Assembly (NCBI GenBank): GCA_028285685.1
Contig: JANQOR010000009.1
Location: forward strand, 1 to 64,000
Length of the DNA: 64,000 nucleotides
Direction: 5' to 3'
DNA from: Cyclobacteriaceae bacterium
GTDB lineage: Bacteria; Bacteroidota; Bacteroidia; Cytophagales; Cyclobacteriaceae
Positions 1 through 9,845 of this stretch are shown here, one piece after another. Under the pieces are notes generated by a model that was not told the DNA's origin, made no database searches, and saw only the letters and a list, made by a program, of their open reading frames with translations. Within the stretch, counting starts at the first letter, position 1; each line of letters opens with the position of its first letter. A program made the position numbers and the translations under genes.

Positions 1-582
1 CCAGAAATCACTAAGTAGATCACTCTTCATTTTTATGTGCTTGATCCATTCGGTGTCTTCCGGAGGTTCTATTGGAGGAATTACCTGGTCCATCGTCACT
101 GAAATGCTGGAATTGCTTTTTGGGTCAATTTTTACTTTGACGGGTTTGCTATAAAGATTCCCAGGTGAGCGATTCCATCGTTGTCCTTCACCGTTATCCA
201 TTGGGAGCTTAACGGTGTGCCCGGTGGACAATTCAAATGTTTCGTACGTGTGGAGCAACGCCTGGACCCAATATTCTCCCGGCTTTACCTCCATCAAGCT
301 TTCTATGGGATAGCCGAACTCCGAGCCATCGAAGCTGATTGCCTGGTTCGGCGCCAGTGATTCTACATTTTTCCCATATACCAATTGCGTATTGACATTA
401 TCTGAAATTTGAAATCTGGGTTCTTGGCTATCATCGGTTGATAGGAGCAAGAGAAGCCGTCCATCATAGGTATCAGATGAAATTTCCTCTGAAAATGTGA
501 CGTCAATGCTAAAGCTTGGTGCGGGGGGCTGACAAGCCATCATTGTTGCAAAAGCAAGAAATAAGTAGCTAAAGGTTCTCAT
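1..582 (-). CDS. Esterase-like lipoprotein, N-terminal part (cut by window edge)
   Basis: The frame is open from an ATG at 582 to the left edge (194 codons). The first 17 residues form a lipoprotein signal ending at a Cys (ATMMAC), so the product is probably membrane-anchored and exported. The visible part has the motifs GEGQRWN, GNLYSKP and DQVIPPIEPP followed by a segment ending SDLLSDFW. From memory this resembles the N-terminal beta-rich region of Bacteroidota alpha/beta-hydrolase-fold putative esterases. The catalytic domain would lie beyond the edge, so the hydrolase assignment is tentative. It is divergent from the AraC-type regulator to its right. Confidence 0.6.
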   Translation of the reverse strand, partial: MRTFSYLFLAFATMMACQPPAPSFSIDVTFSEEISSDTYDGRLLLLLSTDDSQEPRFQISDNVNTQLVYGKNVESLAPNQAISFDGSEFGYPIESLMEVKPGEYWVQALLHTYETFELSTGHTVKLPMDNGEGQRWNRSPGNLYSKPVKVKIDPKSNSSISVTMDQVIPPIEPPEDTEWIKHIKMKSDLLSDFW

Positions 583-644
583 GGTCAGGTTAATTTTTAT
601 TAAGTTAAAAAGATCTCTACCCATTTGCATATTAAATCCTAAAG

Positions 645-666
645 GAGACTCCTTTTTATGAGTCTC
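645..666. promoter_or_regulatory. Inverted repeat between divergent genes
   Basis: GAGACT, ten bases, AGTCTC: perfect 6-base arms lying 34 bases before the start of the AraC-type regulator and about 60 bases before the divergent lipoprotein gene. The position suits an operator for the adjacent regulator. A hairpin at the RNA level is the alternative. Confidence 0.3.
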
Positions 667-699
667 ACCAATCACCTCTATATTGCGTAGACCTTTGAG

Positions 700-1800
700 A
701 TGGAGAATTTTTTAATCGTTGGCATAACGATATCCTTTTTGCTTTGCCTCCTTGTCCTGAGCAAAAAAGAAAAGGATCGGCCTGATTTGATCTTTGGTTT
801 CTGGCAGATCAATTTGATCGTTCACTTCGTGTTTTTGTACATCCGCTACTCGGGCCTGCATTGGAGTTATCCACATTTTCTGGCACTGGATACCACCTTC
901 GGCTTGCTGCACGCTCCACTTCTTTTCTTATATATTCAAGCACAAGTTGGCGAAAGCTCAATAAGAAAATTGCATTACTTGTTGCACGCAGCACCATTCC
1001 TAACGATCAATGCAATTCTTGTCTTTACCTTCTATTTTTTGACTGCTGAGCAGAAAATCAATATCTATCAAAATGCATTAGCTGATCCTCGAATTTCTAT
1101 TACCGATGTACTTATGACTTTTCAAGGTGTGATCTACTTTGTATGGTCACTTTCTTTGATCAGGCGATATGAAATTCGAATCAAGGAAAGATACTCTTCT
1201 ATTAAGAAGGTCAACCTAAGGTGGCTAAAGAAGCTACTGATCATGCTGGGTCTGGTGGTAGCGATCAATCTGACCATCAACCTCTTGTTTTACATGGATA
1301 TCTTTTCAATCTCGCTGCTGGGAAGGTTGAATGTCATCATTTTTAGCTTCTTACTACTTGTCCTTGGATATTATGGCATCAGCAGGACCACTGAGTTTCG
1401 GGGAATTGAAATTGCAAACAATGAGAAAACCGAGAGGTACGAGAAATCAGGTCTGTCCAAGGAGGATGCAAAAACCCAGATCACTCAGATCAAGAATTAT
1501 ATGCATAGTGAGAAACCGTATTTGAAAAGTGATCTTAGCTTGATGCAGTTGGCTGAGTTAATCGGAATCTCAACGAATCATTTGTCACAAGCAATTAACC
1601 AAACTGAAGGAAAAAGTTTTTACGAATTCGTAAACGAATACCGAGCGGAAGAAGTGAAGAGCCGGCTTAGGGATGACAAGTACAAGCATTATAAAATCCT
1701 GGCCATCGCCTACGATTCCGGATTCAGCTCAAAGTCGGTTTTTAACTCCTTCTTTAAGAAAGTGACGAATACAACTCCTACCGCATTCAGAGAAAAGTAG
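700..1800 (+). CDS. AraC family transcriptional regulator with membrane N-terminus
   Basis: 366 residues. The first ~235 are hydrophobic with about seven predicted membrane helices; the last ~100 (from the segment before HLSQAINQTEGKSFYEFVNEY) form an AraC-type double helix-turn-helix ending in SGFSSKSVFNSFFKKVTNTTP, the classic second-helix signature. This is the one-component membrane-sensor/AraC architecture common in Bacteroidota. The ligand is unknown. The intramembrane CPBP protease follows in the same direction after 80 bases and may be its target. The start is ATG. Confidence 0.85.
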   Translation: MENFLIVGITISFLLCLLVLSKKEKDRPDLIFGFWQINLIVHFVFLYIRYSGLHWSYPHFLALDTTFGLLHAPLLFLYIQAQVGESSIRKLHYLLHAAPFLTINAILVFTFYFLTAEQKINIYQNALADPRISITDVLMTFQGVIYFVWSLSLIRRYEIRIKERYSSIKKVNLRWLKKLLIMLGLVVAINLTINLLFYMDIFSISLLGRLNVIIFSFLLLVLGYYGISRTTEFRGIEIANNEKTERYEKSGLSKEDAKTQITQIKNYMHSEKPYLKSDLSLMQLAELIGISTNHLSQAINQTEGKSFYEFVNEYRAEEVKSRLRDDKYKHYKILAIAYDSGFSSKSVFNSFFKKVTNTTPTAFREK

Positions 1801-1880
1801 AAGTCCTGTCCTATACGCCAGGCCGAAATACTTGCGCTGACTTTCTAGTCTTGTTTCAAAAACCAAATTAAGCAAGACGA

Positions 1881-2519
1881 ATGAAAGAACTACTAAGAAC
1901 GAACAAACTTGCCATTATCACGAGCATGGCCATATTGATAACACTTGGAATGATCAATCAGGTGACATTCTACATTTCACTTGGTGTGATGGCTGTAATT
2001 CACATACTTAGGAAGAGTACGTTGCATGAATGGGGACTTACCAGGCCAAAATCCTGGATCAGAACGATACTAGTCAGTTTGGGTCTAACTGCCTTGATGA
2101 TGGCGATAGCCGTGATTATGGAGATCACCATTAAGATGTTTATCGATCAACCAGCAGATATCAGCAGGTTCGATTTCATAAAGGACAACATATGGATGTT
2201 ACTTGGAGCATTAGTTGCCGTTTGGTTTTCTGCGGGATTCGGAGAGGAGATCATATGGAGAGGCTACATCATGAAAAACATTGCCGGATTTTTAGGTGAT
2301 ACTAAGAAATCCTGGATCATCAGCTTGATCTTCACCTCATTTTTGTTTGGTGTACTCCATTTCTACCAGGGACCAGCAGGAATGATAAAAACCGGAGTTG
2401 CCGGCTTATTTCTAGGAATAGTATTTATTCGAAATGGAAAGCAAAACCTTTGGATCAATATCCTAGTTCATGGATTTATCGACACCATCAGTATGATCTC
2501 TATTTACTTTTCGAGTTAA
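1881..2519 (+). CDS. CPBP family intramembrane glutamic endopeptidase
   Basis: 212 residues with about six membrane helices. The CPBP (Abi/CAAX protease) motifs are present: E122-E123-xxx-R127 (GEEIIWRGYI), then H160 in the FGVLH helix and H197 in the LVHGFID helix. Family members cleave membrane-embedded substrates, and in bacteria are linked to CAAX-like processing or bacteriocin self-immunity. The substrate here is unknown. It follows the AraC regulator in the same direction and is convergent with the M1 peptidase. Confidence 0.85.
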   Translation: MKELLRTNKLAIITSMAILITLGMINQVTFYISLGVMAVIHILRKSTLHEWGLTRPKSWIRTILVSLGLTALMMAIAVIMEITIKMFIDQPADISRFDFIKDNIWMLLGALVAVWFSAGFGEEIIWRGYIMKNIAGFLGDTKKSWIISLIFTSFLFGVLHFYQGPAGMIKTGVAGLFLGIVFIRNGKQNLWINILVHGFIDTISMISIYFSS

Positions 2520-2533
2520 CTCACCAACCAGAT

Positions 2534-4759
2534 CTAATTTTTGTTTTCACTGAATTTGTCGAACCTGGATTTCTCGTCTGTTTTTGGGAATGAGTTGTTT
2601 TCCATGTTGACATCTGCAAGCTCAAGATTGGGATCAAGCTGAATGCTCACCACTTCTTTGTCCTTCAGAAATGTCTTTTTCACTTCTGCCTCATTCAGCC
2701 TCCAGATCTCCGCAGGTAATCGTTCGATTTCTTTGGTTCCGTCTGCATACGTCCATTCGATAATCACAGGCATGACCAGACCACCTCTGTTCTTGAAGGT
2801 TAACTCATAGAGGTTTTTGCCCGCAAGCCTTGCCCGGATCTCGTCCTCATCAATTCGGCTTAAAAACTGTCGATACTCCTCATCTCCAGCAGGAAGCATC
2901 GTTATTTCTTCGGGCCCATCACTGAAGTCTTTCAAATCGCCACTTTTTCCGGATCCTGAAATTTTTGCAGTACCGCCTTTTTTGACCTGATTTTCAATGG
3001 TGACATCTTCTTGTTTTACCTGGAACCACCTCACATCTGCTAGTTCAATATCCACATTGTCCGTCGTGAAAAACCAACCTTTCCAAAACCAATCCAGATC
3101 TACGGCGGTTTGATCCTCTATTGTGCGAAAAAAATCTGAGGGGTTTGGATGCTTGTACTTCCAGCGGTTTGCATATTCTTTAAATGCTTTGTCAAAAAGC
3201 TCCTGTCCAACAATCGAATTTCTCAGCATTTGGAAACCAACGGTTGGTTTTCTGTAGTAATTGTTGCCCATCTGGGAGAGGAGATCATTGTCTGAGTTAG
3301 TCATGGTCGGTCTCAAAATACGTTTGTCTCCTGACATGAATGGAACGATGCTCTCCGGTGTGGTGTAGCTCCATTGCGGATATCGCTCTTTGATGGTTCG
3401 CTGATGCAGGAAGGTGTTCAGTCCCTCATCCATCCACATCCATTTTCTTTCATCTGAGCTGACGATCATTGGGAACCAGTTGTGGCCCACTTCATGAATA
3501 ATCGTACTGGTCATTCCTCGCCTTGCTTCTTCGGTGATTGTCCCATTGATCGGTCGTCCCCCGTTGAAGGAGATCATGGGGAATTCCATGCCAATGTTTG
3601 AGGTGTTCACTGAAATCGCAACAGGATATGGATAATCGAAAGTAGCTTCAGAGTATACCTCCAGTGCGTGCATAACTCCCCTGGTGGATTCTTCAGACCA
3701 TACAGGCATTCCTTCATTTGGGTAAAAGGACATGGCCATTACCGTGTTGGTTGGGAGTTTTACTGCTTGAGCATCCCAGATGAACTTTCGTGAACTGGCA
3801 AAAGCTACATCTCTCACGTTTTGAGCCCGAAATACCCAGGTCTTTTTCCGCTTTGTTTTTGACTGCTCATTTTTCTTGGCTTCTTCCGGCGTAACAATCA
3901 TTAGCGGCTTCTCAAAGTTCTTTCCTGCTTCGACCAGTCGGTCGATTTGTGCATCGGTAAGAACATCTTCCGCATTCATCAGTTCACCGGTTCCCGCCAC
4001 GATGTGATCTGCAGGGACGGTCAATGAAACTTCATAATCTCCAAACTCGAGCGCAAACTCACCAAGTCGCAGGAACTGCTTGTTTTGCCATCCTTCCGTG
4101 TCATTGTAAACTGCCATTCGTGGGAACCAATGGCCGAGAAGGAAGACTTTGTTGTCGTCTTTCGGGAAATACTCATAACCTTCCCTTGAAAGACGGAATT
4201 TTGCTCTGTCAGTAATGTAATTTTTCCACTTGATAGAAAAGGTGATTTTCTGGCCGGGTTTGAGCGGTTCAGGCAACTCAACCCGCATTTGGGTATTGTT
4301 TACAATGTACGGAATGTCCTTGCCATTAGAACCCTTCACATATTCAATATCGGTTCCGGCGGGGAAATCAATGGGACGAACCAGACGCTGCATTTTGAGT
4401 GAACTCATATTATCTTCAACGCCACCTCCCACATCTCCAAAATCCTCGTTGCCTTTCCTATTGACATTTTGATCCAACTGAACCCAGAGAATTTTTAGTT
4501 CATCAGGGGAATTGTTGAAGTATTCAATGGTCTCTTCACCGGTAAGGACGTTGTTTTCTTCATCAATCTCAGCTTTAATTACATAGTTGGCTCGCTGTTG
4601 CCAATACTCAGCCCCTGGAGCTCCGGATGCGGTCCGGTAAGGACTTGGTGGTTCTAAAAGACGATCAATGGCATTGAATTTTCCAGTATAGGGTGGAAGA
4701 TCTTGTGCTTGAGCGTGAAACAAGATCGCCAGCAGGAACAATGTGAATAGGTTTTTCAT
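2534..4759 (-). CDS. M1 family metallopeptidase, exported
   Basis: 741 residues starting with a Sec signal (MKNLFTLFLLAILFHAQAQ). The zinc-binding HExxH motif is HEVGH at about residue 422, followed some 19 residues later by the third ligand Glu in WMDEGLN, as in gluzincin aminopeptidases of family M1. The N-terminal half is the beta-rich domain typical of the family (GEETIEYFNNSPDELK region). The GxMEN exopeptidase loop appears as GMEFPMISFNGG. It probably trims peptides in the periplasm or at the surface. It is monocistronic by appearance, 120 bases from the next gene. Confidence 0.9.
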   Translation of the reverse strand: MKNLFTLFLLAILFHAQAQDLPPYTGKFNAIDRLLEPPSPYRTASGAPGAEYWQQRANYVIKAEIDEENNVLTGEETIEYFNNSPDELKILWVQLDQNVNRKGNEDFGDVGGGVEDNMSSLKMQRLVRPIDFPAGTDIEYVKGSNGKDIPYIVNNTQMRVELPEPLKPGQKITFSIKWKNYITDRAKFRLSREGYEYFPKDDNKVFLLGHWFPRMAVYNDTEGWQNKQFLRLGEFALEFGDYEVSLTVPADHIVAGTGELMNAEDVLTDAQIDRLVEAGKNFEKPLMIVTPEEAKKNEQSKTKRKKTWVFRAQNVRDVAFASSRKFIWDAQAVKLPTNTVMAMSFYPNEGMPVWSEESTRGVMHALEVYSEATFDYPYPVAISVNTSNIGMEFPMISFNGGRPINGTITEEARRGMTSTIIHEVGHNWFPMIVSSDERKWMWMDEGLNTFLHQRTIKERYPQWSYTTPESIVPFMSGDKRILRPTMTNSDNDLLSQMGNNYYRKPTVGFQMLRNSIVGQELFDKAFKEYANRWKYKHPNPSDFFRTIEDQTAVDLDWFWKGWFFTTDNVDIELADVRWFQVKQEDVTIENQVKKGGTAKISGSGKSGDLKDFSDGPEEITMLPAGDEEYRQFLSRIDEDEIRARLAGKNLYELTFKNRGGLVMPVIIEWTYADGTKEIERLPAEIWRLNEAEVKKTFLKDKEVVSIQLDPNLELADVNMENNSFPKTDEKSRFDKFSENKN

Positions 4760-4880
4760 GATTTTAAGCTGAATGTAGATGTTAAAGGTAATGTGAGATC
4801 CAATCTACATTAACCGTTCTATTTACCAATGGCGAAATTGGTGGTTTCAACGGATGACACGAGGATTTAAAATCCAATTG

Positions 4881-7259
4881 TCATTCTGGTGATAGAACTA
4901 ATTTCTCGACTGCTACGGATTCAATTTTTTGCCTACTGTAGTAAACAGGGAAATATTGATCGTTAGCCCAGGACTCGAACAGGTTTTTGTAAAAGGGGCT
5001 TTCAGGATCCCCGGACTGTCCTGGACTGTTCGTGCCAATGGCAGCATCCCAGTCACCAGTATTTACGATCATTCGAAACGAGGCTCCGCTACTTTGCCTC
5101 AAGTTTCCTCCGGTAGAGCCTGGAGTATATGAGTTGCCACCTTTTGGCAGTGGGCCTACGTTTAGTTTTTTTGATGTCGCATCGTTGGTCACATTTCCGA
5201 GTGCATGTGTGATAAATGAATGCTTGAATTTTTCCTGGCCGTATTGCCAGTTGTCCATGTTTTCACCTAAAGTTTCTTCAAGTTGAATAATGGCTGCTTC
5301 AAAGGCTTGAGCAAGAAATTGATCCCTGGCTGTAGATGTCCCAAATTTTGCTTTTGGTTCCACTATCCAGTCCATCATTTTCTTCATTTGGATACTGTTG
5401 ATCAAGCCTCTAGCCGCTTCAGGGATAAATTGATCTCGTGCCAGTGCTCTTAGCTGGTTTTCCCAGGCAACGTAAATCGCAGCTTCAATGGAAGTTGCCT
5501 CGAGCCTGTAATTCCAACCATTGAGTTTGTTTTTGGCCGCATCATTTTTCCCTTCCAATTCAAGATCTTGAAGTAGTGGAACAAGCATCCTCGCCGGAAT
5601 TGAGAGATAATCGACTTGCAGGTTTTTCATATCTTTCATTGTCAACTTCTCTTTCGACTTAAGTACCTCTTCGACACGATCTCCTCGGTACGGATCCGAC
5701 CAGGAGTATCCGATAGCATCCCAACGTTCATAATCTTCAGGTGTCACGTTTTGGTTTGCTGTGGCAAAAAAACCTTCCTCAGGGTTGTAAGTGTTTGGTT
5801 TTTGAATGATTGGCAGATATCCGTCCCACTCATACCGACCGTCACCAGGAACAGGTACTAAGCCACTAAAATTTCGCCGGATAGGAGCAATACCTACAGC
5901 TTGCCAGCCAATGTTCCCATCCTTGTCCGCCCAAATCATGTTTTCTCCGGGAATGTGGCTGTAATTGCAAGCCTTTTGAAATTCCTCCCATGTTTTCGCC
6001 TGGTCCATTCGCAACGAGGCGAGGTAGGGCGATCCTCCTACTTCGAGCCAGGCACATCGTACGGCATATGCTTTGTTGTTGTCGAGATCGACATAAGCGA
6101 CCGGACCATGTCTCGTGTATTTAAGGTCAACTGTTTCGTCTTCCTTGCCCTTCACCTTGATCGTTTCTGTGATCACTTTCATGTCTTCCCATTTTCCCTG
6201 ATATCGATACTGGTTCGGGTTAGTGGGGTTTACATCATACACATAAAGATCTTCTCCATCGGTGCGGAAAACGGTGAGACCCCAGGCGCCATATTCATTG
6301 TGTCCAATGGATATGCCAGGAATTTCGGGTTCACCTCCACCGATCACGTTCCATCCGGGAGCTACAAGGTGAGCCATGTATCTGAGTGAAGGGACTGCAA
6401 TGGTCCTATGCGGATCATTTGCCATGTACGTGTTGCCATCAGCCATGCGATCTCCACTGACTACCCAATTGTTACTTCCAATGGAGAAGGGATCGTCACC
6501 AACATCATTCGTTGCCAAGAGTATATCAGATTCGATTGTAGCCTGATATTCGGGAACAATGTCTTCTTTTTGAAAGCGAACACGCCTTCGGAACGCATTG
6601 TATAGTTCCAGGATATTATCACTAAGCAATTCTTTGTTGATTGCAGGATCAAGGTCGATGAATGGTTCCTTGGGGTGCAGCCAAAGCAATTCTTTTACTT
6701 TTTTTGCCCCGATCTTAGCTACAGCTCTGCCAATTTGCAGTTCCTGCCCAATGTTCCCCAGCAATCCCTGATGCCTGGAAATGACAACTTCTGGTGTCCA
6801 CTTTTGCGGAAGGATGTCGAGCAACTTAAATTCAATGGGGAGCCTATCTGGCTGTGATAAAATCTCTTCAATGTATGCGTTGACTCCATCTGTGTAGGCT
6901 TCAATAATCTCTACACCATCCTCATGATAGTAATTCATCTCCTCCGTCATGTCGCCACGAAACATGAAAAGACGTGTACCAATATCTCGTTTAAGTTCCC
7001 GCTCTCCTAGTATTTCCGCTACTGTGCCGGTAGCTTGTCGTCTCCAAACCTCAAATTGGAAGAGACGATCTTTAGCTGCCGCATATCCTTGTGCCAAAAA
7101 TAGGTCTCTTTGGTTTTGGGCATAAATATGATTGATGCCCCATTCGTCCCGGAGAATCTCAACAGGCTCGGCCAATCCATCAACAACTTGTTGGTCGGAT
7201 GATCCGTTGCTGCATGCAAATAGGATAGACGAGAGAAGGGCAATGAAAGTAAATCTCAT
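4881..7259 (-). CDS. Penicillin acylase family protein (Ntn hydrolase lipoprotein)
   Basis: 792 residues with a lipoprotein signal ending in LFAC. The Ntn-hydrolase nucleophile is Ser262 in GSNNWVVSG, the site where the proenzyme would cut itself into alpha and beta chains. Downstream are the family hallmarks NDPHR, RTDGEDLYVYD and TRHGPV. Members hydrolyse amide bonds in penicillins, acyl-homoserine lactones or other N-acyl compounds. The true substrate cannot be told from sequence. No quorum-sensing or beta-lactam gene adjoins it. Confidence 0.9.
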   Translation of the reverse strand: MRFTFIALLSSILFACSNGSSDQQVVDGLAEPVEILRDEWGINHIYAQNQRDLFLAQGYAAAKDRLFQFEVWRRQATGTVAEILGERELKRDIGTRLFMFRGDMTEEMNYYHEDGVEIIEAYTDGVNAYIEEILSQPDRLPIEFKLLDILPQKWTPEVVISRHQGLLGNIGQELQIGRAVAKIGAKKVKELLWLHPKEPFIDLDPAINKELLSDNILELYNAFRRRVRFQKEDIVPEYQATIESDILLATNDVGDDPFSIGSNNWVVSGDRMADGNTYMANDPHRTIAVPSLRYMAHLVAPGWNVIGGGEPEIPGISIGHNEYGAWGLTVFRTDGEDLYVYDVNPTNPNQYRYQGKWEDMKVITETIKVKGKEDETVDLKYTRHGPVAYVDLDNNKAYAVRCAWLEVGGSPYLASLRMDQAKTWEEFQKACNYSHIPGENMIWADKDGNIGWQAVGIAPIRRNFSGLVPVPGDGRYEWDGYLPIIQKPNTYNPEEGFFATANQNVTPEDYERWDAIGYSWSDPYRGDRVEEVLKSKEKLTMKDMKNLQVDYLSIPARMLVPLLQDLELEGKNDAAKNKLNGWNYRLEATSIEAAIYVAWENQLRALARDQFIPEAARGLINSIQMKKMMDWIVEPKAKFGTSTARDQFLAQAFEAAIIQLEETLGENMDNWQYGQEKFKHSFITHALGNVTNDATSKKLNVGPLPKGGNSYTPGSTGGNLRQSSGASFRMIVNTGDWDAAIGTNSPGQSGDPESPFYKNLFESWANDQYFPVYYSRQKIESVAVEKLVLSPE

Positions 7260-7336
7260 GGTTGTGCTTTAGTTAGGTTAATGATGTAGCGGGTAACTAA
7301 ATTTCACTAATCTAACTGAGAGCACAAAATGGGAAC

Positions 7337-7726
7337 TTAGCTAGTCTCGTTCACGAACATCCACTGGACATCGTATTTGTCTTTTAGCATTCCAAAGTTT
7401 TCATTCAAAGGGAACAGTATTTTGCCTTCGTCAGCGAGTTTATTAAATGCCGCTTCTTTGGATTTCTTGTCCTGAAAAACAGCATACAATGAAATGCTTG
7501 TGCCGATCTTCACCTCGTATCCTGGCATGTCGTCTGAAGCTTTAATGACGAGGTTACCGGCTTTCATTTCGGAATTAAAAATTCGATCTTCCGACTCTGA
7601 TGGAACGTCCATCGGTGATTCACCAAAAGTTGTCATTACAGTGATTTCACCATTGAATATAGTTGCGTAATGTTCCATGGCCTTTTTGCAAGTGCCAGGG
7701 AAGACGAGATAGGGGATGACTTTCAT
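7337..7726 (-). CDS. VOC family protein (PhnB/glyoxalase-like)
   Basis: 129 residues starting MKVIPYLVFPGTCKKAMEHY, the signature opening of the PhnB-type DUF in the vicinal-oxygen-chelate superfamily (F..CxxAxxFY). Strands such as NSEMKAGNLVIKASD and VQWMFVNETS complete the two beta-alpha-beta-beta-beta modules. Function is unassigned, and metal ligands are only partly kept in this subfamily. It is the last gene of a tight three-gene operon, 1 base after the upstream gene. Confidence 0.8.
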   Translation of the reverse strand: MKVIPYLVFPGTCKKAMEHYATIFNGEITVMTTFGESPMDVPSESEDRIFNSEMKAGNLVIKASDDMPGYEVKIGTSISLYAVFQDKKSKEAAFNKLADEGKILFPLNENFGMLKDKYDVQWMFVNETS

Positions 7727-7727
7727 A

Positions 7728-8066
7728 TTATTTTTTGCGTTTTTGTGCTTTTAGAGACATAACAAACTGGTATCCTGCCTCCAAAGTGGAAGCTAAGAGA
7801 TCCATGTTATCATAGAGTTCTTCAGGTATAAGTACATACCCATTCATAAAGGCGCCATGTGATCTGAATCGAGTAGTGTTGTATTTCTCCATAAACTCTT
7901 CCCCGGATTCTTTAGACAGTCGAATGCCAATTTCACCGTCCTTGTTAAGTAGAGAAAACATATGGGTGTTAGCTGCAGTGTATGGTACTGTTTTTCCCAA
8001 TCGCTCAAATTTTGAGTTTGTGGCAACTAATCGGTCGTAAAATTCAAGTGCTTCGTCCCAGTTCAT
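7728..8066 (-). CDS. Small protein resembling TfoX/Sxy N-terminal or DUF1801-like folds
   Basis: 112 residues with no signal or membrane segment. The layout (hydrophobic strand THMFSLLNKDGEIGIRLS, then a Phe/Arg-rich segment and a GYVLIPEELYD helix start) recalls the TfoX N-terminal domain, but I do not recognise it firmly. Its start overlaps the end of the SRPBCC gene by four bases, so the three products are probably translated together and share a function, perhaps a stress or small-molecule response. Confidence 0.7.
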   Translation of the reverse strand: MNWDEALEFYDRLVATNSKFERLGKTVPYTAANTHMFSLLNKDGEIGIRLSKESGEEFMEKYNTTRFRSHGAFMNGYVLIPEELYDNMDLLASTLEAGYQFVMSLKAQKRKK

Positions 8067-8512
8067 TGTTCTGTTGTTTGTTTTTCTACAAATAATTTGA
8101 AGTTATGCATCCATCTCCTGGCTGGTTTCCGATACATAGATGGAAATAATATGGCAATAAGCCGAGGCATCACCCAATTTATCCTGGTGTATTCTACTTC
8201 GGTTTCGTATCGGGTTTTACCACCAAGATCTGTAAAAGTGCATTTCATGGTATTGTCCATGTGCTTGTGATGGTAAAATGCTTCGAAAGAGTTCGGAAGG
8301 TGGTTGGAGAGAATTGTTTCCGTTAACTCCATTTCGTGTTTTCCTTGTTTGTAATACATTTTGGAAACAGCTCCCTCTTCGCCCGCATTTCCTGAGACTA
8401 ACTCTTTCTTTTCGAAACCTTCTTGATACTCTCCCAAGTGGTTAGGGTCTGCGAATAATTTTGCAACGAGCTCTAATGGCTTGTTGATCTCTATTGATCC
8501 TGTGAATTTCAT
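8063..8512 (-). CDS. SRPBCC family protein
   Basis: 149 residues, cytoplasmic. It begins with the polyketide-cyclase/START-type strand MKFTGSIEINKPLELVAKLFADPNHLGEY and ends in a helix (RKPARRWMHNFKLFVEKQ), the helix-grip fold that binds hydrophobic ligands. First gene of the operon with the TfoX-like and VOC genes. VOC, SRPBCC and small DUF genes often occur together in Bacteroidota accessory operons of unknown role. Confidence 0.8.
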   Translation of the reverse strand: MKFTGSIEINKPLELVAKLFADPNHLGEYQEGFEKKELVSGNAGEEGAVSKMYYKQGKHEMELTETILSNHLPNSFEAFYHHKHMDNTMKCTFTDLGGKTRYETEVEYTRINWVMPRLIAILFPSMYRKPARRWMHNFKLFVEKQTTEQ

Positions 8513-8671
8513 TTTTTAAAAAGTAAGTTCTAATCAGTAAAATTTCACCAAGGATAGGCCTGAAGATCAAAATCGAGGTTACGGAATCATTTTGTAACCT
8601 AAAAAATATTTCCAGCGATCAAGGTGTTTTGGTTAAATGTTGCCTGGCTCGAAATCCGAGCTATACTTCGG

Positions 8672-9757
8672 CTATTTAGAGGCTGTGAGAAATCGATAAT
8701 AATCGGACGGAGATTTGCCAGTGTGTCTTTTGAATGTTCGATAGAAGCTGACTTTATTGTTGAAACCAGACTGGTAACCTATAGAAATCAGTTGTGGATT
8801 TGTATCAATTTCTTGTTGCATTAAATTTTTTGCTTCTTCGACCCGGTACTGGTTGATTACTTCTTTAAAGGAGTTTCCAAACCGCTGGTTGATCACATCC
8901 GAAACATATTTTTTGGTAAAACCCAGAGCTTCTGCAAACTCACCAAGGTTAAGGTCATCATTTAAATAAGCCTTCTCTAGTTCAAGCTTTTCTCTGATGA
9001 TTTTTTCATCTTTCATGACCTGGTCGACATTATTTATGGAAGTAGGTCGATGGTGGAAGACATTTGATTTTACAAAAAAACTGTAGGCGATTGACTGAAT
9101 TAAAAACGTCATGATCAACATGCTGGTAATACCGAAGTGCCTGATTTCAATGATGCCGGAAGGTTCGAGTGAGAAGTGGATCAAGCTGATTAGCAACGTT
9201 ACCCCATACATGTATAGAATCCACAAGTACCAATTTGATAGCTTGTTGTTTTTTACGTGGACCTGGTATCCTCGTAATGTTCGAACCGTCAGAAATATGT
9301 AGATGCCGATGTAAACGAAGAAAGAGAGAAAGAAATAAAAGTTGAAGTCCGTGTAGGAAGGAATGTAGTTGACAAACTCGTTGACCATCTCTATTTTTTT
9401 TGCCCCGGTTTCCATGTAAAATGGAATGTTCATAAGAAGGATCAGAAAAAAGGGAATAAGATGAAGTGCGTGTATTTGCCGAATCTTAAACTTCGGGTTT
9501 ACGATCGCCAGTGCGATGAAAAACAGGACTGGTGGCTTGATGAAATTAATAGGATAGCTGATGCCCAATATGTGCGGCACACTTCCGATCATACCACTCT
9601 CGACCAAGACCCTTTCCACTAAAGTGAAGCCTTCGATAATGAGAAAGAACGCAAACAATTTTTTCGGAAGGTTGTCTTTGGCATGTGTTAGGAAAACAGA
9701 TGCCAGAAAAAGTGCCTGGAAGGCACCAAAAGCAATTAAAATGTGGAACATTGCCAT
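8672..9757 (-). CDS. AraC family transcriptional regulator with membrane N-terminus
   Basis: 361 residues: about seven hydrophobic helices in the first ~230, then an AraC helix-turn-helix domain with LGEFAEALGFTKKYVSDVIN and the C-terminal signature IGYQSGFNNKVSFYRTFKRHTGKSPSDYY. Same architecture as the regulators near 1 kb and 61 kb, suggesting paralogues. It is divergent from the LytTR regulator, with 88 bases between them that could hold a shared operator. Downstream in the same direction is the SRPBCC operon. Confidence 0.85.
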   Translation of the reverse strand: MAMFHILIAFGAFQALFLASVFLTHAKDNLPKKLFAFFLIIEGFTLVERVLVESGMIGSVPHILGISYPINFIKPPVLFFIALAIVNPKFKIRQIHALHLIPFFLILLMNIPFYMETGAKKIEMVNEFVNYIPSYTDFNFYFFLSFFVYIGIYIFLTVRTLRGYQVHVKNNKLSNWYLWILYMYGVTLLISLIHFSLEPSGIIEIRHFGITSMLIMTFLIQSIAYSFFVKSNVFHHRPTSINNVDQVMKDEKIIREKLELEKAYLNDDLNLGEFAEALGFTKKYVSDVINQRFGNSFKEVINQYRVEEAKNLMQQEIDTNPQLISIGYQSGFNNKVSFYRTFKRHTGKSPSDYYRFLTASK

Positions 9758-9845
9758 GAACTAAATATATAAAAATATTCACACCGACATTGATCTGAGA
9801 GGCTATGATTGAACCAAACTGCCAGGAGTGAGGTATTTTTAGTTA

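Noticed and set aside
5901-6389. 162-codon ORF on the plus strand
   Set aside because: Lies wholly inside the penicillin acylase gene on the other strand, which has complete family motifs.
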